DNA of 48,541 nucleotides from Desulfovibrio sp. (GCA_031272715.1 JAISTH010000061.1:1-48541); one strand, 5' to 3'; positions 1-9,117 are shown, numbered from the stretch's first letter. The notes: a model not told the origin generated them from the letters alone. A program made the numbers and translations.

Positions 1-94
1 AGCGCCCTTCCCGTGCCCGGATTGCAAGGGCGGGACGGCATTGGGCGACATCGATGCCTGGAATCGCGCCGTGACGACTGCTTCCGGCGTCTAA
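1..94 (+). CDS. 3' end of a small zinc-ribbon protein, possibly Lar-like (partial)
   Basis: The gene is cut by the window edge. Read from base 2, an open frame of 30 residues ends at TAA (92-94). It contains CPDCKGG followed by DIDAWNRA. A Cys-x-x-Cys knuckle followed by an A-x-x-AWNR-type tail is the usual C-terminus of small phage and prophage restriction-alleviation (Lar-type) zinc-ribbon proteins. That match rests on only 30 residues, so the family call is weak; that a coding frame ends here is more likely than not. The next gene is fic, 291 bp downstream. Confidence 0.35.
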   Translation, partial: APFPCPDCKGGTALGDIDAWNRAVTTASGV

Positions 95-385
95 TTTTCA
101 GAAGCAGGCGAAACGAAAATAGCGTCGAGAGATGGTCTCCACCTGAAGAATAGGCATGGACCGTGTGGCATTGGCCGACTTCTGGGGGAAATCCCTCCGG
201 GAACTCTTGACACCGCCCCTTTTCCCGCATAACGTGCACCCCTGCGAGCTGGCGACGATAAGGTTTCCCTGAGGCGCAAGCCCAGCTACACTGTCGCCAC
301 GTATCCTCAACAGAGTCGTAAAATCAACAGAGTCACTCTCAGAGGCGACAAACATTTGAAAAAAATCATCTACTGAGGTTTAGAA

Positions 386-1585
386 ATGAATCGTACTCAA
401 CAAGGCAATTATGTTGTCGTGTCTACATACGGCGAATCCGTTCAAGCCTTCGTCCCACCCCCTCTTCCTCCCGAACCACCCATCGAGTGGACAGATGCGC
501 TTCGTGATAAATTTGAAAAAGCCTCTTTTTCCATTGGACAATTGAGTGGCTTTTCTTGTTTGCCACAGGACACACAAGAGACCCTATCGTACTTGTATGC
601 CCGCAAGGAAGCAGTATTTTCGTCAATGATTGAAGGTACACAATCATCTCTTTCTGACATATTCCTGTATGAACTTGAGCAAGCACCTCGTGCGCCAATC
701 CATGATGTAGAGGAAGTCCACAATTATGTTGCAGCACTGGACCACGGATTAAAATTACTGGACGATGGTGACCTTCCGCTTTCCCTGCGACTGTTCAAGG
801 AAATGCATCGCATCTTATTAAGTGATGGACGCAGTGCCAATAAGATGCCGGGTGAATTCAGGTCCAGCCAAAATTGGATAGGCGGAACACGGCCAGGAAC
901 AGCCACTTTTGTTCCTCCTCCAGCAAATGAAGTAATGAACTGCATGGGACAGCTCGAACTCTTTCTGCATGATGAATCGATACCCATGTCAGCTTTAGCA
1001 AAAGCAGCTTTGGCACACGTCCAACTTGAGACGATCCATCCCTTCCTTGATGGAAATGGGCGGATAGGAAGGATGCTTATAACACTGTTGTTACGTGAAA
1101 GTGGACTTCTTAAAACGCAAGTTCTTTACATAAGTCTATACTTCTTTACTTATCGAGAACGCTACTACGAACTGCTTAACAATGTTCGCGTAAACGGAGA
1201 CTGGGAAGCTTGGCTTGACTTCTTTGCAAATGCGGTCATTGAAACTGTACGTCACGAAATGGAAACAACTCAACAGTTACTTGAACTCGCAAAAAACGAT
1301 CTCGAGAAGAGCATGTGTGGAAGGAGGGATAAATACGCCGCAAGCATCCATCTTGCAATGATGCAACACCCGATCGCATCGTCTGATTTATTGGTAAAAA
1401 GGACTGGCATCCACCTGTCGATAGTCAACAGAATACTGTATTTTCTGGAGAAGGCCGGCGTCATCAGGGAGTTGACCGGGAGGAAAACCAACAAACTCTA
1501 TGCCTACGACAGCTGCCTTGGCATTCTGCTGCGTGGAATGAGAAAAGCCGGTGAAGAAGATCCCGCCATCCCATCCGGGGAATGA
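386..1585 (+). CDS. Fic family protein (probable AMP transferase) with C-terminal winged helix
   Basis: This 399-residue protein belongs to the Fic/DOC family, which usually transfers AMP from ATP to hydroxyl side chains of target proteins. The core motif HPFLDGNGRIGR begins near residue 218 and supplies the catalytic His and the phosphate-binding loop. An N-terminal inhibitory-helix motif, SSMIEG (residues 79-84, fitting S/T-x-x-x-E-G), marks it as a self-inhibited class II enzyme, so no separate antitoxin is expected. Residues from about 325 to 385 look like a winged-helix DNA-binding domain ending in NKLYAYD. The ATG at 386 follows GAGG by 7 nt. The gene is less GC-rich than the core genes, stands alone, and converges on proB, which fits acquisition by transfer. 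The target is unknown. Confidence 0.9.
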   Translation: MNRTQQGNYVVVSTYGESVQAFVPPPLPPEPPIEWTDALRDKFEKASFSIGQLSGFSCLPQDTQETLSYLYARKEAVFSSMIEGTQSSLSDIFLYELEQAPRAPIHDVEEVHNYVAALDHGLKLLDDGDLPLSLRLFKEMHRILLSDGRSANKMPGEFRSSQNWIGGTRPGTATFVPPPANEVMNCMGQLELFLHDESIPMSALAKAALAHVQLETIHPFLDGNGRIGRMLITLLLRESGLLKTQVLYISLYFFTYRERYYELLNNVRVNGDWEAWLDFFANAVIETVRHEMETTQQLLELAKNDLEKSMCGRRDKYAASIHLAMMQHPIASSDLLVKRTGIHLSIVNRILYFLEKAGVIRELTGRKTNKLYAYDSCLGILLRGMRKAGEEDPAIPSGE

Positions 1586-1630
1586 CAGACACTGCGCTTC
1601 ACCCCGTCGTTGCAATGGCGGAGGATGTCG

Positions 1631-2818
1631 TCAGATGGCGGCGTCAAGCAGCATGTTGTCCCTGTGGACGACCTCGGGGTATTGCGCATCCCCCAGTATG
1701 GCCGCCACCTGGTGCCGCTTCAGCCCCATGATCCTGCGCAGCTGCGCCGCCGTGTAGTTGGAAAGGCCCACGCCGAGATTGCCCCCCTCGTGGACGATGC
1801 GCACAAGCGCCCCCTGCTGGAAGTTCCCCTCCACCTGACGGACGCCGCCCGGCAGAAGACTCCCCCCCTTGTGCAGGAGCGCGTTCGCGGCGCCCTCGTC
1901 CACCGACACGACGCCCGCGGGATCCGTCTGGTAGGCCATCCAGAACTTGCGTCTGGGGATGGCGTGGGCCGCCGGACGCACCCAGGTTCCCGGCAGCTTG
2001 CCCCCTTCGGCCGCGCCGGCAAGGACCGTGCTCAGCACGTCCGGTTCCCTTCCAGGCAAAATGAGGGTGGGAACCCCTATCTGCGCCGCCCGCCGCGCCG
2101 CCATCAGCTTCGAGTGCATCCCCCCCGTCCCGGAGAGGGTCTTGCTGCCGCACAGGCCGGCGATGTCCAGCGCCCCCACGTCCTCGATGCACTCCATCAC
2201 GGGGGCCCCAGGGGACGTCCCGGGATCCGCCGCAAGCACCCCCGACGCCGACGTCATGTTGACGAAAAGATCCGCATTGCAGAGGTTGACGAGCAGGCTC
2301 GCCAGACAGTCGTTGTCCCCGAACCGGAGTTCCTCCACCGACACGGTGTCGTTCTCGTTGACCACGGGCAGGATGCCCCGGTCCAGCAGTTCGGCGAAGG
2401 TGTTGCGCACGTGCAGGAACCGGCTTCTCGCCCGCAGGTCGTCCCGGGTGAGGAGCACCTGGGCCGTCGTCATGCCGTGCCGGCCGCAGGCCTCGTCCCA
2501 GGCGAGGATGAGCCGGCCCTGCCCCACCGCGGCGACCGCCTGGCGCTGGGCGAGACCGACGGCGTCCGAGGGCATGTTCCGTTCCGCAAGCACGGCGCGG
2601 CCCGCGCTGACGGCCCCGGAGGAGACGAGGATCACCCGCCGCGACGCGTCGCCGCCATTCCGCAGCAATGCGAACTGGCGGGCGAGATTCCCGAGCACCT
2701 CGCCGTCCAGGCCGTGACTTCCGCTCACGACGGCGCTGCCGACCTTGACCAGCACCGTGCGGGCGTTGGCGAGATGCTGACTGCGCTCCTCGCGCCAGTC
2801 CTGGATGGCGTGGGTCAT
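1631..2818 (-). CDS. proB: Glutamate 5-kinase
   Basis: ProB phosphorylates L-glutamate with ATP to gamma-glutamyl phosphate, the first step of proline synthesis in the cytoplasm. The 395-residue product opens its amino-acid-kinase domain with VLVKVGSAVV and carries VSSGAVSAG, NENDTVS and LSGTGGMHSK motifs. A C-terminal region of about 75 residues ending in MLLDAAI fits the PUA domain of long ProB proteins. The ATG at 2818 is preferred over a TTG at 2890 because a purine-rich GGGGGGCCGGA stretch lies just before it and the first conserved residues follow. It sits 81 bp downstream of obgE on the same strand, an obgE-proB order common in bacteria, so cotranscription is likely. proA is not in the window. 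Confidence 0.95.
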   Translation of the reverse strand: MTHAIQDWREERSQHLANARTVLVKVGSAVVSGSHGLDGEVLGNLARQFALLRNGGDASRRVILVSSGAVSAGRAVLAERNMPSDAVGLAQRQAVAAVGQGRLILAWDEACGRHGMTTAQVLLTRDDLRARSRFLHVRNTFAELLDRGILPVVNENDTVSVEELRFGDNDCLASLLVNLCNADLFVNMTSASGVLAADPGTSPGAPVMECIEDVGALDIAGLCGSKTLSGTGGMHSKLMAARRAAQIGVPTLILPGREPDVLSTVLAGAAEGGKLPGTWVRPAAHAIPRRKFWMAYQTDPAGVVSVDEGAANALLHKGGSLLPGGVRQVEGNFQQGALVRIVHEGGNLGVGLSNYTAAQLRRIMGLKRHQVAAILGDAQYPEVVHRDNMLLDAAI

Positions 2819-2899
2819 TTCCGGCCCCCCATGCCGTCCGGCCCGGCGGACCGGGGACTTCCGGCAGACCGCAAGACCGCAGTGGCGCAACCTGGGCAG

Positions 2900-4006
2900 C
2901 TAGACATACTCGACATCGACGTCGAACTCCTTCCCGGCGTCCGGCGTCTCCTCGCCACCGTCCAGCGGCAGGCTGTGCAGCAGGGGCGCATGGAAATCCA
3001 CCTCGACGTGGAGCTTCCACATCCGCTCCCGCAGTTCCGCAAGTCCCGCCCCCTCCTTCGCGGACACGAAAAGCACGTCCCGCCCCTCGGCGTCGGCCAG
3101 ATCCTTGAGCCGGTCCAGCCGATCCCCATCCAGCAGGTCGATCTTGTTCACGACCTCGATCTGCTGCCGGGAGGCCAGCGTTTCGTCGAATCGGCGCAGT
3201 TCCTCGTTGATCATCTCGAAACCGGCCCAAGGATCGTCGTCGTCCAGATCCTGCACCCCGAGGACATGCACAAGGAAGCGGGACCGCTCGACGTGCCTGA
3301 GGAATCGGTGCCCCAGTCCGCCTCCCAGGTGCGCCCCCTCTATCAGGCCCGGGACGTCGGCGATGACCATCCGTCTGTCGGGGTCGTCCTCGTCCACCAT
3401 GACGCCCAGATTCGGGGTCAGGGTGGTGAAGGGGTAGTCGGCGATCTTCGGGCGCGCCGCGGACAGACGCGAGATGAGCGTGGACTTGCCGGCGTTGGGG
3501 AAGCCGACGATGGCGGCATCCGCCAGCATCTTGAGTTCCAGCCTGAGCCGGCACTCCTCCCCCGGCTCCCCGGGCTGCGCGAAGCGCGGGGCACGCATGG
3601 TGGAGGACTTGAAGTGCTCGTTCCCCTTTCCCCCGCGCCCTCCCCGGGCTATCACGACGCGCTTCCCGGCGACGGAGAGATCCTCCACCGGCACCCACGC
3701 CTCCTCCTCCCGCCGGAAGACCAGGGTCCCCACGGGCAGACCCAGCACGAGATCCTCCCCGTTCCTTCCGTTGCACTGGCTGCCCTGGCCGGGTTGGCCG
3801 TTCCTGGCCTCGTAGCTGCGTTTCAGGCGGAAATCGTACAGGGACAGCAGGGACGGCTCGGCCGCCAGGATCACGTCGCCGCCATCCCCGCCGTCGCCGC
3901 CGTCGGGGCCGCCCCGCGGGACGTACTTCTCCCGGCGGAAGGACACGCAGCCGCGCCCGCCGTTCCCGGCCTTCACCTGGATGATCGCCTCGTCGACGAA
4001 GCGCAT
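2900..4006 (-). CDS. obgE: Obg/CgtA GTPase
   Basis: This essential P-loop GTPase associates with the 50S ribosomal subunit and links ribosome assembly to stress and cell-cycle control. The protein has 368 residues. Residues 1 to about 158 form the glycine-rich Obg fold (KAGNGGRGCVSFRRE, GGDGGDGGDV). The G domain follows, with G1 GFPNAGKST, the switch region YPFTTLTPNLG, G3 DVPGLIEGA and G4 NKID. The protein ends shortly after the G domain in an acidic tail, so it is a compact form of the family. The ATG at 4006 has GAGGG 7 nt upstream. It lies below the terminator of rplU-rpmA and is probably expressed partly by read-through, with proB next. Confidence 0.97.
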   Translation of the reverse strand: MRFVDEAIIQVKAGNGGRGCVSFRREKYVPRGGPDGGDGGDGGDVILAAEPSLLSLYDFRLKRSYEARNGQPGQGSQCNGRNGEDLVLGLPVGTLVFRREEEAWVPVEDLSVAGKRVVIARGGRGGKGNEHFKSSTMRAPRFAQPGEPGEECRLRLELKMLADAAIVGFPNAGKSTLISRLSAARPKIADYPFTTLTPNLGVMVDEDDPDRRMVIADVPGLIEGAHLGGGLGHRFLRHVERSRFLVHVLGVQDLDDDDPWAGFEMINEELRRFDETLASRQQIEVVNKIDLLDGDRLDRLKDLADAEGRDVLFVSAKEGAGLAELRERMWKLHVEVDFHAPLLHSLPLDGGEETPDAGKEFDVDVEYV

Positions 4007-4054
4007 GGGGAACCCTCACCGTCCCTGGGACTCGAAAAGGGGAAGAGGGACACG

Positions 4055-4084
4055 AAAAGGGGAAGAGGGCCGCGCCCTCTCCCC
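4055..4084 (-). terminator. Rho-independent terminator after rpmA
   Basis: On the minus strand a GGGGAGAGGGC/GCCCTCTTCCCC hairpin (4059-4084, one bulged base, GCG loop) runs into TTTT (4055-4058). It lies between rpmA and obgE and would end or attenuate the ribosomal-protein transcript. Its 3' half is duplicated: CGAAAAGGGGAAGAGGG occurs at 4033-4049 and again at 4053-4069. Confidence 0.75.
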
Positions 4085-4112
4085 CTTGAAGCCTTGTCCG
4101 ATCCGGCTCTCG

Positions 4113-4382
4113 TTACGTCTTGGGCTCGTCGACGTGCACCCGCGTCATGGCGCGGTGCTTGCGCACGTACTGCTCGTAACGCACCACGCCGTCGATCTTG
4201 GCGAACAGGGTGAAGTCCCGCCCCATGCCGACGTTGACGCCGGGGTACACCCGGGTCCCGAGCTGCCGCACGAGGATGTTGCCGGCCAGGACCCGCTGGC
4301 CGCTGAACCGCTTGACCCCTCGCCTCTGTCCGGCGCTGTCGCGACCGTTGCGCGAAGAGCCGCCTGCCTTCTTGTGAGCCAT
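4113..4382 (-). CDS. rpmA: 50S ribosomal protein L27
   Basis: L27 (89 residues, normal length) sits near the peptidyl-transferase centre. The N-terminus [16 protein letters not shown] is the hallmark of the mature protein. There is no N-terminal cleavage extension of the Firmicutes type, so no Prp protease is needed. [16 protein letters not shown] follows, then a basic C-terminal half. The ATG at 4382 has GGAGG 5 nt upstream, placed in the 9-nt gap after rplU, so the two genes form one transcript. A terminator follows at 4055-4084. Confidence 0.98.
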   Translation of the reverse strand: MAHKKAGGSSRNGRDSAGQRRGVKRFSGQRVLAGNILVRQLGTRVYPGVNVGMGRDFTLFAKIDGVVRYEQYVRKHRAMTRVHVDEPKT

Positions 4383-4391
4383 GGTGTCCTC

Positions 4392-4757
4392 CTACTCCTC
4401 GTCCGCCCCGTCCCCGTCGGCAGGGGCGCTCACGGCCTCGGGCGTGGGGTTGATGCTCTTGACGAGCAGGGCCGTGTATTCCTGACGATGCCCCCGCATC
4501 TTGCGGGAGTCGTTGCGGCGCCAGCGCTTGAAGACCTTGATCTTGGGGCCGCGGCCCTGTTCGGTCACCTCGGCGATGACCGATGCGCCCTCCACGTAGG
4601 GCGTCCCGACCTTGAAATCTTCCTCGTCGCCGCCCAGCAGCAGCACCCTGTCCAGCGAAACCTCGCTTTCGGGCACGGCCTCGAACCTCTCCACCATAAT
4701 CCGGGAGCCTTCCTCCACGCGGAACTGCTTTCCCCCGGTCTCGACAACAGCGTACAT
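4392..4757 (-). CDS. rplU: 50S ribosomal protein L21
   Basis: L21 binds 23S rRNA in the large subunit. The protein has 121 residues. It begins MYAVVETGGKQFRVEEGS and carries the conserved IKVFKRWRRNDSRKMRGHRQ signature. The C-terminus is extended by an acidic tail (about 15 residues, ending GDGADEE), longer than the roughly 103 residues usual for the family. The ATG at 4757 is chosen because GGAGG precedes it at normal spacing; the longer open frame to 4814 runs through the promoter. It is first in rplU-rpmA. Confidence 0.98.
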   Translation of the reverse strand: MYAVVETGGKQFRVEEGSRIMVERFEAVPESEVSLDRVLLLGGDEEDFKVGTPYVEGASVIAEVTEQGRGPKIKVFKRWRRNDSRKMRGHRQEYTALLVKSINPTPEAVSAPADGDGADEE

Positions 4758-4785
4758 CTCCAAACCTCCGAAAAAGGAACTTGGG

Positions 4786-4814
4786 AAGATGCACCAGAAG
4801 CGGCGCGTTGTCAA
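4786..4814 (-). promoter_or_regulatory. Probable sigma-70 promoter of rplU-rpmA
   Basis: On the minus strand TTGACA (4809-4814, perfect -35) is followed after 17 bp by CATCTT (4786-4791, weak -10). The rplU start codon lies about 30 bp downstream. The perfect -35 and ideal spacing support it; the -10 matches at only half its positions. Confidence 0.5.
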
Positions 4815-5030
4815 GATGGCGATTCACTTTGCGCGACGGCGGAGGATCGGCCATCATCGCGGCCAAGAAGGCCTCGTCCGGAACGGCGACCGGGGCTGGC
4901 CCCTTGCCTTTCCCCCGGAAAGGCATAAGATGTCGATTTTTCGTCAGCCTTTCAGCTCCCCAGAGGCCGCGCCCGCATCCGGCGGCGCCCGGCCCGCGCA
5001 CATCCGGGAGCCACCCCAAGGAGGTTCACC

Positions 5031-5411
5031 TTGTTCTTTCCCAGCACAGCCTTTGCCATGGGCCAACCGCAGGCGGGAGGAGGCGCGGCGGACGGCGGCG
5101 CCATGCTGATGCAGTTCCTGCCTCTGATCCTGATGTTCGCGATCTTCTGGTTTCTGCTCATCAGGCCGCAGCAGAAACGGGCGAAGGCGCACAAGCAGAT
5201 GTTGGCCGACCTCAAGCGGGGCGATCACGTCATGACCTCCAGCGGCGTCCTCGGCCGCATCATCGAGATCAGCGACGAAGACTGCATCATCGAATCCGGG
5301 GAGGCCAAGATACGCTTCTCCCGCAGCGCCATCGGCGGACTCGTCACCCCGGCCAAGGGCGGCAAGGACAAGGACGCCAAGGACAAGAGCAAAGACACGG
5401 ACAAGAAATAA
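5031..5411 (+). CDS. yajC: Sec translocon accessory protein YajC
   Basis: YajC is a small inner-membrane partner of SecDF that assists Sec-dependent export. The product has 126 residues. A short Gly/Ala-rich N-terminus is followed by one membrane helix (LMQFLPLILMFAIFWFLLI, about residues 26-44) and the family motif RPQQKRAKAHKQM. Next come a small beta-rich cytosolic domain and a lysine/aspartate-rich tail. The start is TTG at 5031, chosen because AAGGAGG stands 6 nt upstream. The next in-frame ATG at 5058 has no comparable site. It is first in yajC-secD-secF, 14 nt before secD. Confidence 0.93.
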   Translation: MFFPSTAFAMGQPQAGGGAADGGAMLMQFLPLILMFAIFWFLLIRPQQKRAKAHKQMLADLKRGDHVMTSSGVLGRIIEISDEDCIIESGEAKIRFSRSAIGGLVTPAKGGKDKDAKDKSKDTDKK

Positions 5412-5425
5412 CACGGGACATCGCG

Positions 5426-7000
5426 ATGGCTGCACGATGGCGTCTGCTCCTCTCCATTCTGGTCTTCGGCCTGTGCCTGATCTATGCTCTGCCCAACATG
5501 CCGGGCATCCCCGCCGTCCCCTTCCTTCCCTCCGGCAAGATCAACCTGGGCCTCGACCTCAAGGGCGGCATACACCTCACCCTCGGCGTCGAGGTGGGCA
5601 AGGCGGTCACCAACGCCCTGGCCCTCGCCGGACAGGATCTGCGCCGGGCCGGGCAGGAGGAGAAGATCGTCATCCTTCGCCCGAGGGTGGTGGGGGAGAC
5701 GAACCTGGAATTCCTGCTGCCGAGAGGCGCGGACGAACCCAAGCTGCGGGAGCTGCTGGCCAAGCACTTCCCCCAGCTGGCCGTGGACGTTCCCATGGAG
5801 GGCGAGTCCGGCCAGTTGCGCTACGTCGCCCGGTTCACCCCCGACGAAATCACCCGCCTGGAAAACATGGCGCTCGACCAGGCACTGCGCACCATACGAA
5901 ACCGCATCGACCAGTTCGGCGTGGCCGAGCCCGACATCCGCAAGCAGGCCGGCAACCGCATCCAGATACAGCTCCCAGGCATCTCCGATCCCAGCCGGGC
6001 CGTCCAGATCATCGGCCAGACGGCGCACCTGGAGTTCCATCTCGTGCGGGACGACGTGGATCCGACCAAGCCCGTGCTCCCGCCGGGGGTCATCACCCTT
6101 CCCTCCCTTGAGCGGGGACCCGGCAACACCCAGAAGGAAAGCAGACTCCCCGTGGAGAGGGACGCCATGCTCACCGGCGAGGACGTCTCCGACGCCCGCC
6201 CGTCCTTCGACAGGATGAACCAGGCCTACGTGTCCCTGAACTTCAACAGCCGCGGCGCCCGCATCTTCGAACAGCTCACCGGGGAGAACGTCGGCAAGCG
6301 CATGGCCATCGTGCTGGACGGAAAGATCTACTCCGCCCCGGTCATCAGGGAGCGCATCGGCGGCGGCAGGGCCAGCATCTCCGGCAACTTCACCACCGCC
6401 GAGGCCCAGGATCTCGCCATCGTGCTCCGGGCCGGCTCGCTCCCCGCCCCGGTCACCATCCTGGAGGAGCGGACCGTGGGCCCGTCCCTGGGACAGGAGT
6501 CCATCGACAGCGGCATCACGGCCGGCCTCGTCGGGGCCGGCTGCGTCCTGGTCTTCATGGCCATCTACTACGGCATGAGCGGCGTCATCGCCGACTTCAT
6601 GCTCTGCTTCACCCTGCTCATGATCATGGCGGGCCTTTCGGCCTTCGGCGCCACGCTCACCCTTCCGGGCATCGCCGGCATCGTGCTCACCATAGGCATG
6701 GCGGTGGACGCCAACGTGCTCATCTACGAGCGCATCCGGGAGGAACTGCACCACGGCCTGACGCCGCTGGCCGCCGTGTCCGCGGGCTTCGAGCGGGCCG
6801 CCATCTCCATCACCGACTCCAACCTGACCACCATCATCGCCACCGTGATCCTCTACCAGTTCGGCACCGGGCCCATCCGCGGCTTCGCGGTGACCCTGTC
6901 CCTCGGCATCATCGCCTCCATGTTCACGGCGATCTTCGTCTCCCGGGCCATCTTCGAGAGCCGGGCGCGCTCCTGCGGCCCCAAGGGCCTCAGCATCTAG
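5426..7000 (+). CDS. secD: Protein translocase subunit SecD
   Basis: With SecF, SecD uses the proton-motive force to pull exported proteins through SecYEG on the periplasmic side. The product has 524 residues. The first membrane helix is at about residues 7-24. Motif D1, LGLDLKGGIHL, follows, then the large periplasmic P1 domain with RNRIDQFGVAEPDI and YVSLNFNSRGA. A C-terminal bundle of five membrane helices contains GMAVDANVLIYERIREE. The ATG at 5426 lies 14 nt after yajC and has only a weak ribosome site, which fits translational coupling. Confidence 0.97.
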   Translation: MAARWRLLLSILVFGLCLIYALPNMPGIPAVPFLPSGKINLGLDLKGGIHLTLGVEVGKAVTNALALAGQDLRRAGQEEKIVILRPRVVGETNLEFLLPRGADEPKLRELLAKHFPQLAVDVPMEGESGQLRYVARFTPDEITRLENMALDQALRTIRNRIDQFGVAEPDIRKQAGNRIQIQLPGISDPSRAVQIIGQTAHLEFHLVRDDVDPTKPVLPPGVITLPSLERGPGNTQKESRLPVERDAMLTGEDVSDARPSFDRMNQAYVSLNFNSRGARIFEQLTGENVGKRMAIVLDGKIYSAPVIRERIGGGRASISGNFTTAEAQDLAIVLRAGSLPAPVTILEERTVGPSLGQESIDSGITAGLVGAGCVLVFMAIYYGMSGVIADFMLCFTLLMIMAGLSAFGATLTLPGIAGIVLTIGMAVDANVLIYERIREELHHGLTPLAAVSAGFERAAISITDSNLTTIIATVILYQFGTGPIRGFAVTLSLGIIASMFTAIFVSRAIFESRARSCGPKGLSI

Positions 7001-7012
7001 CGGGAAAGCATC

Positions 7013-8113
7013 ATGCCCATCACCTTCATCAAGCACGATCTGGCCATCGACTTCATCGGCAGGCGGCGCTTCGCGTACGGCCTCTCCATCGCCGTGTTGC
7101 TGGCGGGCCTCGTCTCGGCCATCTGGGGCAACGGCGTCCGGCTGGGCATAGACTTCGCCGGCGGCGTCATCGCCCAGCTCCAGTTCACGGCCCCGGTGGA
7201 GGACAACACCCTCAAGCAGTCCCTGGTGAAGTTCCCGTCCCTGGCGGGCCTGAGCACGCAGCGATTCGGCGAGGGCGGCAAGGACTACCTGCTGCGGCTC
7301 ACCTCGGACACGGCCAACGCCACGGAACTGCGCGCCACGCTGACGGAAGGCCTCAAGGAGGCGTTCCCGGACAATCCCGCCGAGATACAGCGCCTCGAGG
7401 TGGTGGGCCCCAAGATCGGCGCCGACCTCACCAACAAGGCACTGGCGGCCCTCTACTACGCCGTCCTGCTGATCGCCGTGTACATCTCGGGGCGATTCGA
7501 GCAGCGGTGGATGGCGGGCGCCATCATGGCGGCCGCCCTGTGGGGCGGCATGTACCTGATGGGCTTCACGGGGCTCGGCATGGGGGTCCTGGTGATCATA
7601 GCGCTGTCCATCACCCTCGCCGTCTGCCTCGTCCTCAAGCTCAACTACGCCTTCGGGGCCATCGTGGCCCTCATCCACGACGTCTTCATCACGATTGGAC
7701 TGCTGTCCATCTTCAACGTGGAGATCGACCTCAACGTCATCGCGGCCCTCATGACCCTGATCGGCTACTCCCTCAACGACACCATCATCGTCTACGACCG
7801 GCTGCGGGAGAACTTCCGGGGCAAGGAGAAGCTCCCCCTGGACGCCCTCATCAACAAGAGCGTCAACCAGACGCTGTCCCGGACCGTGCTCACCAGCGGC
7901 ACCACGCTCCTCGCCACCCTGGCCCTCTTCGTCCTTGGGGGCGGCGTGATCCACGACTTCGCCCTGACCATGCTCATCGGCGTCTTCGTGGGCACCTTCT
8001 CCTCGGTCTTCATCGCCAGCGCGATCCTGCTGCCCTTGGGGGATGCGGACTTCTACAGGGTGCGGAGCGAGACCGCGGCATACGTCCGGCCGGGAGAGCA
8101 CGGCGTCGTCTAG
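7013..8113 (+). CDS. secF: Protein translocase subunit SecF
   Basis: SecF pairs with SecD in the membrane; together they form the twelve-helix proton-driven export motor. The product has 366 residues. The first membrane helix is at about residues 22-40 and is followed by LGIDFAGGVIAQLQF, the SecF form of motif D1. A periplasmic domain of about 100 residues comes next, then five C-terminal helices with SLNDTIIVYDRLREN and LSRTVLTSGTTLLATLAL. The ATG at 7013 is preceded by GGGAAAG and lies 12 nt after secD. A GCGGCCG/CGGCCGC inverted repeat (8115-8141) follows the stop without a T tract. Confidence 0.97.
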   Translation: MPITFIKHDLAIDFIGRRRFAYGLSIAVLLAGLVSAIWGNGVRLGIDFAGGVIAQLQFTAPVEDNTLKQSLVKFPSLAGLSTQRFGEGGKDYLLRLTSDTANATELRATLTEGLKEAFPDNPAEIQRLEVVGPKIGADLTNKALAALYYAVLLIAVYISGRFEQRWMAGAIMAAALWGGMYLMGFTGLGMGVLVIIALSITLAVCLVLKLNYAFGAIVALIHDVFITIGLLSIFNVEIDLNVIAALMTLIGYSLNDTIIVYDRLRENFRGKEKLPLDALINKSVNQTLSRTVLTSGTTLLATLALFVLGGGVIHDFALTMLIGVFVGTFSSVFIASAILLPLGDADFYRVRSETAAYVRPGEHGVV

Positions 8114-8618
8114 CGCGGCCGCACTCTGCGGGCACGGCCGCCAGGTTCCCGCGATGTCGGGAAGCCACTGGACGCACATGTCGTTCAGGAAGGAACGCAG
8201 CGTGCGGCCTGCATATGCGGGTGTCCTTTCAGAAACGCTCGACAGACCCTGAAGTGTAGATTCCTTGTTCGGCGATTTGCACGTCAACATCGGACCGAAG
8301 AAGAGCATGGACACTTCAAGTCGGTAGATTCAACTGATTACATTGCACAGCCGCTTCTAGCGCTTTTCAGGAACTTCCGAAGCCGCTCCTTCCAAATCCC
8401 ATCACTACCAACTTCCCGTTTGCGCAGTTTGCTGAAAAGTGGTGTTCGCCTTTCGTTTTGAAGCATTCAGGGGAAGAATGCACGGTGAAGGGACAGACAT
8501 TCGCTGTAGAGAGTCTTGCCCATGGCTGCAACGGCCCTGGGCTAGGATACTGACCTAGTCCAAGTTATCACCTAGTAACAACATAGAATTAATTATAAAC
8601 TTTCAAAGGACAAACACA
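8114..8618. other. Intergenic, transition into AT-rich accessory island
   Basis: No gene is called in these 505 bp. The sequence changes from GC-rich near secF to clearly AT-rich before 8619. A 71-codon stop-free frame on the plus strand (8338-8553) has no start codon and could be a gene remnant or chance. Just upstream of the next gene ACCTAGT occurs twice (about 8553 and 8571) ahead of an AT-rich stretch containing TATAAA, a possible promoter area. Confidence 0.5.
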
Positions 8619-9080
8619 ATGACCAAGTTTTTTGTAGGGTTGATTCTTTTGGTTTTGGCTTTTCCATCTATTTCCTATTCAGCAGAAGAGACTGCGGTGG
8701 AGAAGTTAATTCGGATTACGGAGTCGAATTTGAAAACACTGAAAGATAATGAAAGTTCATGTCAAGAAAAAACAGAAGGGATAACAGTAAATATTAAAGA
8801 CTGTCAATATGAACATTTTGAGGGATTGGATAAACTATATGATATTGTATCGAAATCATGCGTAAAAGTTTTACCGAAAGCGGAGCAGCAATTGATGGCG
8901 GCAGATAATGAAAGTTTTTTGAAGATCAGGAATTTGGCTATAGAAAAAGCTACCGCTAAATATGAAGGGGGCACTCTTGCTGGTGTCGTTGGCAATAGTA
9001 TTTATATTGACTTAACGAGGAAAAGAATTCGGTTTCTCCTTTCTGTAATTAGTGCGACAGATCCTGACAATGATAATTAG
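8619..9080 (+). CDS. Secreted protein of unknown function
   Basis: I do not recognise this 153-residue protein. It begins with a clear Sec signal peptide: two polar residues and a lysine, a hydrophobic core of about 16 residues (FFVGLILLVLAFPSISY), and a likely cleavage after SYS before AEET. The mature part is mostly helical, highly charged, and has three cysteines that could form a disulfide in the periplasm. The ATG at 8619 is preceded by AAAGGA at 9 nt. Base composition is far more AT-rich than the core genes, as in the rest of the 8.3-12.5 kb island. The stop overlaps or closely precedes the start region of the next gene, so the two are probably cotranscribed. Confidence 0.7.
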   Translation: MTKFFVGLILLVLAFPSISYSAEETAVEKLIRITESNLKTLKDNESSCQEKTEGITVNIKDCQYEHFEGLDKLYDIVSKSCVKVLPKAEQQLMAADNESFLKIRNLAIEKATAKYEGGTLAGVVGNSIYIDLTRKRIRFLLSVISATDPDNDN

Positions 9081-9117
9081 AAAGGATAAACTCTTCAAAA
9101 CATCCTGTGATTGGACT

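Noticed and set aside
98..355. 85-codon minus-strand frame upstream of fic
   Set aside because: No recognisable motif and no supporting ribosome site was identified, and the space is the expected promoter region of fic.
2819..2890. N-terminal extension of ProB from a TTG at 2890
   Set aside because: The added residues are not family-like and the ATG at 2818 has a purine-rich ribosome site.
8115..8141. Hairpin after secF as a terminator
   Set aside because: The 7-bp stem has a 13-nt loop and no T tract.
8338..8553. 71-codon stop-free frame in the secF downstream spacer
   Set aside because: There is no start codon or ribosome site and no known motif; it may be a remnant or chance, so it is only mentioned in the spacer entry.
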